The notes below the pieces were generated by a model. It searched no databases. It saw only the letters and a program-made list of their open reading frames with translations, and was not told the DNA's origin. A stretch of 64,000 bases of DNA from NCBI GenBank assembly GCA_026413225.1, contig CM048552.1, positions 211,061,553 to 211,125,552 of the forward strand. Direction: 5' to 3'. This DNA is from Otis tarda (taxonomy: Eukaryota > Chordata > Aves > Otidiformes > Otididae). The translations under genes were made by a program, and so were the position numbers. Below, piece by piece: positions 45,859 to 57,217 of this stretch (its first letter is position 1; the number at the start of each line of letters is the position of its first letter).

Positions 45859-46405
45859 TAGAATCATAGAATAATTTAGATTGGAAAAGACCTTTAAGAT
45901 TATCAAGTCCAACCATGAACCTAATGCTGACAAGTCCACCACTAAACCATGTCCCTGAGCTCCACATCCACACATCTTTTAAGTATCTCCAGGGATGGTG
46001 ACTCAACCACTTCCCTGGGCAGCCAATTCTAGTGCTTGATAACCCTTTCAGCAAATAAATTTTTCCTAATATCCAAACTAAACCTCCCCTAGCACACCTT
46101 GAGACCATTTCCTCTTGTTCTATCACTTATTACTTGGGGAAAGAGACAGACACCCACCTCGCTACAACCTCCTTTCAGATAGTTGTGGAGAGTGATAAGG
46201 TCTCGCTTGAGCCTCCTTTTCTCCAGACTAAACAATCCTGGTTCCCTCAGCCATTCCTCATAGGACTTCTTCTCTAGATCCTTCACCAGCTTCATTGTTC
46301 TTCTCTGGACACGCTCCAGCACCTTAGTGTCTTTCTTGTAGTGAGGGGCCCGAAAGTGAACACAGTATTCAAGGTGTGGCCTCACCAGTGCAGAGTACAA
46401 GGGCA
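45859..46405 (-). mobile_element. CR1 3' fragment, second subfamily
   Basis: Minus-strand CR1 with tail 'tagaatcatagaataattt'. It carries the subfamily words 'ccaccactaaaccatgtccc', 'tctccagggatggtgactca' and 'gacacccacctcgctacaac', the complement of those in the copy at 20.55-21.09 kb. It extends to 'cctcaccagtgcagagtac'. The frame at 46089-46406 encodes the ORF2 end ('[14 protein letters not shown]') and is intact over 105 codons. Unlike the 20.55-kb copy, it keeps the block before the tail. Confidence 0.93.
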
Positions 46406-47011
46406 TGTTTTAAAATATTTTAAAACATTTTCTAAGAGCTGACTGGAAAGAGAAAGGTTCCATTATGCAATATGGATCCTCAGTTCTAAGATGTAGTAAT
46501 TCTTTGAATAGAGTAGGGTGTCTGTGAAAGTTTAGTTCTTTAACCAACTTTTTAACATAGCACCCCAAACAAAATTTCAGTAATTGAAACAAGAATATAT
46601 ATTCTGTGTTTGGCATTTTCATTCAGCTCTGTGGTATTTTCTCCCTCCATATATTTTTATAGATTCCTCAGCTACCAATTACATAATATAGAAAAAGACA
46701 TCATGGAAATATCATTCCAGTGGCATGGAGGGGTCATGCATGTTGAAGTCATTCCATTGTCTCTTGCTTTCTGTTCGCTATTAGCTATAACCTTATAAAA
46801 ATGCTCAGTGCTAGAACGTGCTTTCATTAATCTAAAACCTGATTCTCTTTCAAAGCGGTTATCCAGAGTTGTAAGTAACAAGCAATGAGAATGGAGAAAG
46901 CTGTAGCACTATTATATATGGGAAAACTGCAGATGTCATGATTTAGCAGCTCAGACCTCGTATTGTGTGATGATGAGCAGAAAATAGCATCATAGCTGAA
47001 TGGAGGGTTGC
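46406..47011. other. non-coding DNA
   Basis: AT-rich spacer, nothing recognised. Confidence 0.6.
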
Positions 47012-47868
47012 ATGGTGCAGTTGACATGCTGGAGGGGAGGGATGCTATCCAGAGGGACCTGGACAGGCTGGAGAGGTGGGCCCATGTAAACCTCATGAAG
47101 TTCAACCAGGCCAAGTGCAAGGTCCTGCACATGGGTCAGGACAATCTCAAGCACAAATACGGGCTGAGTGGAGAAAGGACTGACAGCAGCCCTTAGGAGA
47201 AGGACTTGGGGGTGTTGGCTGATGACTAACATGAGCCAGCACTGTGCACTTGCAACCTAGAAAGTCAACCGTGTCCTGGGCTACATCAAAAGAAGCATGG
47301 CCAGCAGGTTGAGAGGGGTGATTCACTCCCTCTATTCTGCTCTCACAAGACCTTACCTGCAGTACTGTGTCCAGCTCTGGAGCCCCCAACATAACAAGGA
47401 TGTGGACATGTTGAAGCGAGTCCAGAGGAGGGCCATGAAGATGATGAGAGGGCTGGAGCACCTTTCCTATGAGGCTAGGCTGAGATAGTTGGGGCTGTTC
47501 AGCCTGGAGAAGAGGAGGCTCTGCGGAGACCTGATAGCGGTCTTCCAGTACCTCAGGGGGGCCTACAGGAAAGACAGGGAGAGACCCTTCAGCAGGGCCT
47601 GTTGTGATAGGACGAGGGGTAATGGTTTCAAAATAGAGGGAGGTAGATTTAGATTGGCTATTAGGGAAAATTTTTTTATGCTGAGGGTGGTGGAACACTG
47701 TCCCAGGTTGCCCAAAAAGGTGGTGGATGCCCCATCCCTGGCAACGTTCAAGGCCAGGTTGGATGGGGCTCTGAGCAACTTGATCTGGTTGGAGAAGTCC
47801 CTGCTTCTTGCAGGGGGGTTGGACTAGATGACCTTTGAAGGTCCCTTCCAACTCTAACCATTCTATAT
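47012..47868 (+). mobile_element. CR1 LINE copy, truncated after RT motif C
   Basis: Begins at 'ggtgcagttgacatgctgg', just past the FADD motif. It runs through the ORF2 end ('[20 protein letters not shown]', 'RRAMKMMRGLEHLSYEARLR') to 'gcaggggggttggactag' and a decayed tail 'aaccattctatat'. It has CAG (47372-47374) where the young copies at 16.9 and 22.8 kb have TAG. Stops and small deletions break the frame, for example after 'SGERTDSSP' at about 47194. Confidence 0.93.
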
Positions 47869-49438
47869 ATCCCCACAGAATGCCACTGAAAATATTAATC
47901 TTCACATTTGGGCACATAAATGTAGATACATATGCAGAGATCTCAGAAACTGTCATGTATAGTAAACATCATTTATACTATTATTTAAATGTAAGTAGGT
48001 CATAAAGTCATGGCGATTACATGTGCATTCACCTTTAGGCCTACACTGTCACACTGAGGTGTATAATCTGGCTCTGATATTAAAAGTCTTCTGGAGCTCT
48101 TGTAGTTCTGTACCCTTGTGAAGTTTTAAACATACATTTAAGTGATCTAAAATAATAAAAAAAAAATTGTTAGAAACTCTGCAAGCCTGCCTAACTCATT
48201 ACATTCTCTTATATATATTTTTTTCTCATTATGTTTTCTCTGAACAAAATAAAATAAAGGAATATATGCATGCTTTTCTACACTTATTCTCATGTGTGGT
48301 ATTTTCCTGCTACTTTCCTGCCAGAAAAAAAAAAAAAAAGAATTGAAACCTCAAGCATAAAGCTGGCATTTCTTATTTCTGTAGGAGATTCATGTTCATT
48401 TGCCAGAGAAAAAGAATCAACAACAACAAAAAAGGTCTAAGACAATTAAGACAATTCCGGAGCTTACTGCCTACGTGCTCTGAAACGGAGAGGTAATATA
48501 TTTGTGCTTTTCAAGGCATTCCAGCACTTTTAAGTCAGGGTTGCATTCTCTAATTACATGTAATAAACAGGTAGTGGAATAGCCCAGCATGGGGCTTGAG
48601 AGTCTGAGTCCTCGTACAGCACCGCAATGCTCATAAAGAGACTTTTTAGTAACAGAGGAGACTATTAAGAGCGGCATGAGCAATATTGCAGTTTTAGCAT
48701 ATGTTCAACACCAGTTGCTTGGGAGGGAGGAGTTAAATCACTAGAGAGATACAGTGGCTCTGATATGATTAAACACAAATTGTTCTGCTCTATTCTTCCA
48801 ATTATCTTGCAGGCAAGAGGAAAATATTGTATACTTTTGTGATGTCTGAATCTGCAGCTCCTTCCACCACAGTTATTGATATAAAATGTTACTCCTGTAT
48901 GAATTGCAAGGTCTGATTTTACGGCTGCTCATAGTCCCTAAGTTCATGGGCAAGTGGCTAATCAAGGTACCTGGCAGCAAAGACTCAGACAAAATGTTTG
49001 ACAGTTCCATTAAAGTACCTGGTCTTATGCTGGGGAGACTCCTTTGTTACACTGGTAATTTCTGTGAGTTATTTAACTAATATCAGTGGAATCACTTCAT
49101 AATGTTGTCTATGAGGAAATTATTAATGTTGATACTGGCCCTCAGTGTCTACAATTTGCAGCACATGGGGTATGAAACCGTTAGGGACGGAGTTGTTAAG
49201 GCATGTTTTATGGAGCTAACACAATACCTAGGGAATGGCTCTCAGCTGTACCCCTGCTGTTTGACTGCAGTATTGCTGAGTAATGCAGCAGGGAATCAGC
49301 GTCTTGAAATGTAAAGCTTGGTCTGCAATTGTAAAAGGCCTAGTTTTGCACTAAATCACACTTTGTTTGGGTTTCTGGGGAGTTACGGAGCTTATAGTGG
49401 GTCTGATTCTCTCTCACCTACCTTAAATTATGTATTTT
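47869..49438. other. non-coding DNA
   Basis: AT-rich with A-runs at about 48159 and 48326. No gene recognised. Three short plus-strand frames at 48.9-49.3 kb have no domain. Confidence 0.6.
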
Positions 49439-49600
49439 AGAATCATTGAATCATAGAATCACAGAAGTGTTTGGGTTGGAAGGTCCCTAAGGGCCTTAGG
49501 GATGGATGGGGCCATCCAACCCTGCAAGAAGCAGGGACATCTCCAATCAGATCAGGTTGCTCAGAGCCTCATCCAGCCTGGCCTTGAGTGTTTCCAGGAA
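49439..49600 (-). mobile_element. short CR1 3' fragment
   Basis: 'agaatcattgaatcatagaa', then 'ggttggaaggtccctaag', 'agaagcagggacatctcc', 'atcaggttgctcagagcc' and 'ctggccttgagtgtttccagg' are the CR1 3' UTR and ORF2 end on the minus strand. A small local duplication ('aagggccttagggatgg') interrupts the 5'-most words. Confidence 0.9.
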
Positions 49601-51752
49601 ACATTTTACTTGGGTCTAATGGGTAAAAGTAAGAGGTAAGCAGGGCTGGTTTTGTTTATTGCATGCTTGGGAAAAAAAAAAAATCAACAAACTAGTGTAG
49701 CAGATAAGAGTGTAGTTTAAAGACACTTTAGTTTGACCCTCCAAGGTGTGCTGGTTATGTTCCCTCAGTTGGAATAGCCTCCAGGCACTCACAAATTGCT
49801 CTTGCTTGCAAAGGCTGCAAGAAGTGACTGAAGCATACTGCTTACCACAGTGATCTCACATTGCAGGTGCAGCTAGCAATTCCTGAGTGCCTGACTACCT
49901 TCATCCTGCTGGACCAACCTTGGGCAGACAGATTTTTAGATGCTGTTCTCTGAATATCAGTTCCTTATCCCTGAAAAAGAACTATCTATCTTATTTCTAT
50001 ATATCATTAGAATGTTGATAGGTAAGGACTTGCAGACTTCCAGGGTAGCTGTGTAGATTAAATTAACGCTTCATAAAACTATTTATATTTCATTTTAAGT
50101 TAGAAGCCTCTCTTTTAATTAATAACAAAGCAAAAACAGCTGAAAGGAAAACAAAAAAAAAACCCAAAACATAAACAAAACAAAACAAAACAAAAACAAA
50201 ACAAAAAATAAGGAAAGCTTCTGAATAATGTTTGAAGCACGCTATTCAACTAATAAACATAAATCCAAGCCACCTTAGGAGCTACAATCTTGTTTCAGGG
50301 TCAGAACTTGAATTTCTGGGAGAGAAAGAATATCATGAAGAAGATTCAGTCACTTTATCCATGGTATATAGGTATAATACGTATTTTACTCTTCTTAAGT
50401 CATGAGATTAAGAGCTATTTATAATTCCTATTTCTTCCTGCGATACAGCTTGCTGAACAAAGACCGTTATCAGTTTCCAAGTAAGGAAGCAATTGCATTT
50501 CTGAATGTGATCAAGTGTCATCTTCAAATGAGATGCTTAAACGATATCAGATTTTGTGTTTAAAATATCTCTTCTTACACATTCTAGATCTCTTTCTTCT
50601 GTATTTGTTTGTCTTCTGAGTTCAGGGATAGGGTTGTAATTATACTTGGCAAAACAAGTAATTATGGTAATTCTAAAGCTTATATTTTCTGTTTTGGTTA
50701 GGGTTTTAAGAACACCTGAAAAATAATTCTGTTCAAATACCATTTTTCACCATTTCTCTTCCTTTTCTTTGTATTACTAGAAACAATAATATGAAAATAG
50801 ATTTGACATTTCTTATCAATTGATCTGTTCATTTTTTTATGAATTCACGAAGTTCCCATTTATATTTATTGGTCATTATTTGAAATGATTTTGCAGTAAT
50901 AAATACCATTTTTCCTGCCTCACTTCTCCTATTACTTCTCTATGCCTTTCTGAATCTAGAAGTGATCCCCTGAAGTCAGTGGCAGCACTATCATTGGTTC
51001 AATAGGACCAAAATTTGTTCAGAGCAGTGGGAGCAAAGATTTTACTGACTTTATGATGGAGTGTGAAAATTATTAAAAAAATCCCACAAACAAACCAACA
51101 AGAAAAACTCACAAACAAAAAAACTATGTGATCTACTTCTCCATTATAATGGCAGAAAAAAAAAATGAATTCGGTGTCTCAGGAAGTCCTTTCCTGTCTG
51201 ATGCTGCTGGACTTGATAAATGTAAAGTAACATAGTGATATACTCTTGTGTAACAGAGTGAATATCCTGTCTCTGAGATTTACTATCTCGTGTTCTGCCA
51301 TGCTGATGTGCCCAAATGCAATTCCTCCCACTGGTCAATACAGAATATACTGAATTTGTAGCAACAAGTTAAGGATGCTAGGGTCGGATGAGCACTTGTA
51401 GAAATGTCTATAGATGGACTTGGCCTAACTACACATATTGAATCTTTAGCTTTGTCTATGAGAATTGAGGAGAAGAGTTCAGTAGTTTAATTGTATTTGT
51501 TACTGAATGTATAGAACCACATCACATAGGCTAAATCGGTTTCTACTTTGAGAAGCATTTATTAAAAAGGTGCAGGCATGTCATACATGTATTTATACAC
51601 AATACTTTGCAAGATTGTGGGAACTAGAGGTGGGAAGGGTATAACCTGACCATATCAGGGCTGAGTAAGATGTTTTATACTTTGTCATTTTGAATGTGTA
51701 TTGACATTTCCTAGAAACCAGAATTCCTGCCAGATTGACCATGATAGAGAAG
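49601..51752. other. non-coding DNA
   Basis: AT-rich, no gene recognised. Includes the (AAAAC)n-like repeat at about 50152-50210. Confidence 0.6.
50152..50210. repeat. (AAAAC)n-like simple repeat
   Basis: Imperfect AAAAC/ACAAA units following an A-run. Confidence 0.9.
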
Positions 51753-52667
51753 TGTTGTGGTGGGTTCACCTTGTGTAGCTGCCAGGTGTCCACCATGCTG
51801 CTCTCTCACTCCCCCTCCTCAGTGGGACAGAGGGAGAAAATAATATTAAAAAGCTTATGGATCAAGATATGGATCAGGAGATTGCTCACCAGTCAGCCAT
51901 CTTCTCCCTACCCTTGCTTCTTCCCAGGCTTAACCTCACTTCTACCTCCTCCCCTCCAAGCAACACAGGGGAATGGGAAATATGAATTGCAGTCAGTTCA
52001 TCACAAGTTTTCTCTGCGGCTGCTTCCTCCTCACACTCTTCCCCTGCTCCAGCATGAGGTCCCTCCAGGGGATACAGTCGTCCACGCACTTCTCCAATGT
52101 GGGTCCTTCCCACAGGCTGTAGTTCTTCAAGAACTGCTCTGGCTTGGGGCCTTTCAACAAGGTACAGTCCTTCAGGAGCAGATCGCTACAGTGAAAGTCC
52201 TCCACAGACCAGAGTTCCTGCCAGAAAATCTGCTCCTGCATGGGCTCCTCTCCACAGGATGCAGCTTCCTTCAGGGCACATCCAGCTGCTCTAGTTCAGG
52301 GTCCTCCATGGTCTCCAGGGTGGATATCTGCTCTGCCATGGTCCTTTATGGACTGCAAGGGTACAACCTGCTTCCCCATGGTGTCCTCCATTGGTTGCAG
52401 GGGAATTTTTGCTCTGGCATCTGGAGCACCTCCTCCCCATCTTTCTTAAATGTTGTTTCTTTCTCATTATTTTTCCACTCCATTCTCTCTCAGTCATTGT
52501 ACAGTGTATTTCTTCTTTCTTCAATACATTGTCTGTGTGGTGGGTCCATCTTGGAGCCAGCTGGAACTGGCCGTGCCTGACACGGAGGCAGCACCTGGTC
52601 TCTTCTCTCAGAAGCCAGCCCTGCAGCACCCCTCATTACCAAAACCGTGCCCTATAAACCCAATGCA
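51753..52667 (-). mobile_element. solo ERVL-like LTR, copy 3 of the first family
   Basis: On the plus strand this starts TGTTGTGGTGGGTTCACC and ends near 'taaacccaatgca'. It shares the blocks 'cagtcagttcatcac', 'gctgcagg'-like units, 'gggtccttcccacaggctg', 'gcaggggaatttt' and 'ctccatcttggagcc'-like words with the LTRs at 5.3 and 9.9 kb, in the same sense as the 9.9-kb copy. I therefore place it on the minus strand. It is shorter (about 915 bp) and more diverged; the TATA and AATAAA motifs of the other copies are not evident. No clean target-site duplication is visible. The plus-strand 281-codon frame (51735-52580) crosses it in antisense and is the longest open frame in the window, but it is not a gene. 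Confidence 0.75.
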
Positions 52668-55189
52668 AGAGCATATAGTGACATCTAGTATTTGTGAGCT
52701 GGTCTTCCAGTCTGAAAATAAGGGCAGATCTACTGGTTGCTCTATTTTAATGTGTTTAATATGCACTGACTAAGAAGTTTCTGTTCAAATGTATCTGGAG
52801 ATGGTCTTTGGCTCTAAAGGTACAATGGGAGCTGTCATGGTATGATACGATGTGGGACAAAGCTAGACAAAACTACTTCTAAAATGCGGAAGATGTATAG
52901 AAAGCTTTTCTCTTATATACACCACAAAAAAAAAAAAAAAAAAAGCTCTAAGTTTCTGCAGCTTCAAAAGAAGTTTCCCTCAGCTGAAAGCAGTTGATCT
53001 GATGAAACTTGGCTTCTCTAGGGCATTGTATCGAACACGATGTGATCTCTGATTGAAGCTTTCCTCCCAGGTCATTCAGGAAAGAATTTTCTGGTATCTA
53101 ATAACAAATGAACTTACAAACCATTTTTTTTTTTCTCTTAATGAGGTCCTAGCTTCTACACAAATTTCCGTTTCATGAACTTACAGGAACTTAGTAACAC
53201 TGAAACATTTATGTATATGTCATATTTATTTCAGAATGATGAATGCATTAAAATTCTTTTTTTTTTGTTTGTTTCTAAGAAATGCCTGAAACATGCTCTC
53301 TCCACAAACACACAATCACAGAGTGATTACAGAAGCTTTTTTTTTCCATAGAAGTCTAGGCTAAAAACATAATGGTAAGAGAAAAAGTGAAAGTAGCAAC
53401 TATATGTAATGAATAGATAAGCAAAGAACTTGATAGCAATAAGTGCAAATCAACAGTTAGGAAATACAGGTAATTGAAATTATAATCAAGAGTCAAGAAT
53501 TTCTTCAGAATTTGAATTAAATCCTGAGTTGTGGATTTATGTTCTAAAGCAAATTAAACGGACCTGATGATATGATATACCATGCCCAGCACTAGTACAC
53601 CTTAGGCAGACTATGAGACTGGAGATTTAAAATTTTAATGTATTTGTACTATTTTCTGCTCTCACTATTATCCTTGTCATGAGAACAAAATTCATATTGT
53701 TCGTTTCCTCTTTTCTTTGCAAACTTCATTAGAATTAGGTGCTGCAATTTAAAACCCCTCTATATTTTGCAGAGAGTACTGGACAAGCATGCAAAGCTGA
53801 CCTTTTCAGGGCTCTCTAAGTTGATTTGTACACTTTCCCTAGCTCTTCAGGCTCTCTGACTTGAGAGAGAGATGTAAATTAAGGGAAAAATGTATATATG
53901 TATCAGCACACAGAGTTAAATAGATTAAACCAGAGCAGCATGGAGTTGTGTTATGTAGCCTCTGCTAGGCATTTGAATGCAAAATTTGATTTGTGAATAA
54001 AGATTGTCATACCATTTCCTGATCCCATTACAAAAGTCCATGCTTTGACAGAAGAGAATGCTTTGGACTGGATATGTCCTGGAGTTTAATGCAAGATACA
54101 AAGCCTTGCAGTTTAGTTTCATGGTTCAAATCCGACTGAGGGTTGAGGAGCCATATTTGATTAAAATCCAATGATCCTTCTGAGATGAAATGAATTTGGC
54201 ATATGCAAAGCAGATTTTAGAGGATGAGTATTCAAACTGTAAGGTATTTACATAATTTTCACTGATGCACACCTTTACTTGTAGTTTTAACAAACAGGCT
54301 TCATTATCAGCACACATTCTGATCCCTAGAGGAAATGGGAATGAGTTTTGAACCAAGGAAAAAGCAAGATACAGCTCAAAATGACTCTGTAAGGTAAACA
54401 TCTCTGATATTATTGAAATATCTTGAGTATAAAAATTGGCTGAGATGCTCATGAAAGCTGGCTGAAATCTCAAGGAGATTTGGATCTTCCATACCTGACC
54501 TTTCTCATTTTTGTTTAGAATGAGAAATGGGAAGAGGTGAAAATTTTCTCTCTAATGCCTTAGATGTGTAAATTGGCAGCTTGTCTCACGTGGTCTACCT
54601 GTATAGTCATTTAAAATTTCATCTCACTTTTCTTCAGAGGCTGAGCCTGATTGCATATCCAAATTTAAACATTTCAAGTAAGACCCTGATATTATCACTC
54701 ATAGAAAGAATGTTATTCCCTGGTATCTGCACACATTCCAGTGCTGTATTAGATGAGACCGAGCCATTGGACTTGAGGATAAGGTCTCAGATTAAACAAG
54801 TAAAAAGTGTTGTATGACCGATTTGTATGGCTCTTATCCTGTGATTTGTGATATTTTACTTTTTTTTTTTTTTGGTAGAACCACAAGTGTTGGACTCTAG
54901 ATATTGATCAGCTGAATGAATTTTCAAATACCACTTTAGTGCTTACCATTGCAGAAAAGGGATGGAAAGGGGAGACAACTAAAATTTAAAAGTATTTCAA
55001 AAAACCCCTCTTTAATGTTGTTGTAGGAATTTTTTATTTTTAAATCAGCTCCAAGAAACCAAAGATATAACATTTGTGGTAATTTTGCATGCTTATGAAC
55101 TATCAAAACTTTCAAGAAGATGTAAATATACAGTTTACTGACAAAACTGATGTAATGATTGTAATGGACCAGAATTATGTGCAATAATA
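52668..55189. other. non-coding DNA
   Basis: AT-rich, A19 run at 52926-52944. A 115-codon minus-strand frame at 54126-54473 has no recognised domain. No gene seen. Confidence 0.55.
52926..52944. repeat. A19 homopolymer
   Basis: Uninterrupted run of 19 A. Confidence 0.95.
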
Positions 55190-55372
55190 CAAGTCAGCGT
55201 CAGGGTGTCATGAGGGCCAGTGGCTTCCGCAGGGGTGTGACGGAGGACAGGGCAGGGCCTTGCAGCCAGGGCCTATTCCACAACACTCTAGTCAGGAGGA
55301 GGGCAGCCAGGGAGCATCAGGCACTTCCACGGGGATGTGGACAGGACAAGGACAGAGCAAGGACATGAACCT
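55190..55372. other. GC-rich island of unknown origin
   Basis: About 180 bases markedly richer in G and C than either flank, with several CpGs and repeated words such as 'cagccaggg' (twice) and 'acaggacaagg'. Both plus-strand frames across it are open but low in complexity. It does not match the LTR or CR1 families described here. It may be a fragment of a mobile element or a short unidentified exon. It abuts an old CR1 remnant. Confidence 0.5.
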
Positions 55373-55389
55373 GCAGGTAGTTTATCTGC

Positions 55390-56255
55390 TGCCTTCAACT
55401 AGTGTGTTCCCTGCTTATACTAAAGTTCATGACTTTTCTATCTGTGCTCTAAATGTCCTCCCATATCTAGTGTTTTCAACAGGCTTCACCAATTTTCTTT
55501 AAATGATGATTCAGTCCTCCCTAATACTGGCAGCGCCTTCCAATTTTGCCAGTCAGTAGTTTTGATGAACATCTACGTACTTCTTATCTCTAGGTCATTA
55601 GTAAATTAAGTGGAACCAGTCTCAAACCGATGACGGACAAATACCAGTAGCAGTCCTTCTCCAGTCTGATTCACCCATTTTAATATAAGCTATTATATTC
55701 TCTTCTTTAGCTAGCTTTTTATTGGCTTACTATTCTTATATTAATGCTCATCATTGTCTCCTTGAGCCATATTGTCTTGTGGAAAATGATATCAAGTGTT
55801 TGAAGTTGGGTTGTTTTTCTTTTTTTTTTCTTTTTTTTTAAAATCTGCATGTACTAAATCCACTGCATCACCCTATCTAAGACATCAGTGCTTAAAAAAT
55901 ACAGGTATTAGATTAGACACTTTTGAAGAAAACGTGATTAATTTACTCTCTTTCCTTTGTCTCTGAGTCCCTAATCGTTCTTTCTTTCAAGAACTGTTAC
56001 AACACTTTACAAAGCATTTAAGACAAATTGAGAATCCTGTAATTGCAGGGATCACCTTTATTTTCCCTTTTTGTGTAGCCCAATATGTTTGCCATTCTTC
56101 AGGCACAGTATTACTCCTTGAATTTACAGATTCATTGAAAACCCCTCCTACTTAATTTCCATTAGTTACGCATAACTGTTATGACCCCATCTTCTAGTGC
56201 CTCAGATCAGTTTATGCTTCAGCATCATTCAGGATTTGTATTTTACTAAAATGTA
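55390..56255 (-). mobile_element. old CR1-like remnant covering part of the RT region
   Basis: Read on the minus strand, this follows the layout of old CR1/L3 ORF2 over the reverse transcriptase. Plus-strand cues are 'taggtcattagtaaattaag', 'ggaccagtctcaa'-like, 'aaataccagtagcagtcc', 'ctccagtctgattcaccc', 'ttgtcttgtggaaaatgata', 'tcaagtgtttgaag', 'aaatccactgcatcaccc' and 'aaatttacagattcattg'. These correspond to the stretches between motifs A and C in the youngest CR1 copies. A T-rich block (about 55815-55840) and many indels interrupt it. No frame survives. Confidence 0.7.
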
Positions 56256-56504
56256 CTTTGAATTATAGGTCCAGTGTTGCAGTTAGAGCAGAGGAAAGCT
56301 AAGGAAGGAGCCACCTTACTAAGCAGGGCAACAACATCTTTGCAAACAGAATTGCCAGGTTAGTGAAGGTGGGTTAAACAAGGCACAAGAAGGGAGGTGA
56401 TGAACAGTCAAGTGAAGAAGTGATGGATTGGGTTGGAAAGCAAAGGGTGAACAGTGACGTCAACAAGGGAGACTTTGTAATAAGCAAAGTGGGGCTGAAG
56501 GGGT
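56256..56504. other. non-coding spacer between old CR1 remnants
   Basis: Purine-rich sequence that may belong to the following CR1 but cannot be matched with confidence. Confidence 0.4.
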
Positions 56505-57217
56505 CCCATTTCAAGTACATGCACATTACAAAGTGCAGAAAGGAGAGCATGATGGGGAAGTTTCAAACATCTGTGAAATCAACATGATTGTGTGCCTGTC
56601 CAAAGCAACTACAGCTGTAGAGAGGAGGACTTGGGAATCCAGGTGGACTCCAAGTTGTTCGTGTCGTACTCATGGTAAAGAAAGTCAACATCCTCCTGGC
56701 TGCATCAGGTAAAGTATTACCAACACTTCAAGGGAGATCCTTCCCCTCTGGTCAGCCCTGCTGAGACACATCTGCAGTGAGGCCAGCCAAGGACCTGAAG
56801 AATATTAAGGGACTGGAGCATCCGATATACAAGCAAAGATTGAGAAAATTGGGATGCTTCAATCTGGAAAAAAAAAACAACTCAGGAGGATCTTGTCAAA
56901 GCATATAAACATCTAATGGAGGGAGCAACAAAGACAGAGCCAGACTGTTCTTTGTGGTGTCCAGTAACAGGACAAGAATCTATGGGCAAAAACTGAGGCA
57001 CCGGAAACTTCTGTTAAACATAAGAAAAAAACTTTTTTACTGTTAGGATGGTAAAACACTGGAATAAGTTTCCCAAAGATACTATGGAGCCTCCAGTCCT
57101 GGAGATATTCAAAATCTGACTGCACACAGCCCTGAGCAACCTACTCTAGCTGACCTTGCTTTGTGCACTGGGTTGGACTAGATGATCTTCAGAGGTTTCT
57201 TCAGCCTCAATGATTCT
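56505..57217 (+). mobile_element. old CR1 3' fragment
   Basis: Decayed plus-strand CR1. Cues are 'aagtacatgcacattacaaa', 'gaggaggacttgggaatcc', 'gactggagcatccgatatac' and 'gaaaattgggatgcttcaat' (for 'ctgttcagcctgga'). These are followed by 'ctggagatattcaaaatctg', 'gcactgggttggactagatg' and a last partial tail 'tcaatgattcta'. Much more diverged than the 16-28 kb copies. No frame is intact. Confidence 0.82.

Noticed and set aside
47147..47956. 269-codon minus-strand frame
   Set aside because: Antisense to the plus-strand CR1 at 47012-47868. The apparent length reflects lack of stops in that orientation of CR1.
51735..52580. 281-codon plus-strand open frame, the longest in the window
   Set aside because: It runs antisense across an ERV LTR. 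The low-complexity Ser/Leu/Pro-rich product reflects GC-rich internal repeats, and similar frames occur in both other LTRs of this family.
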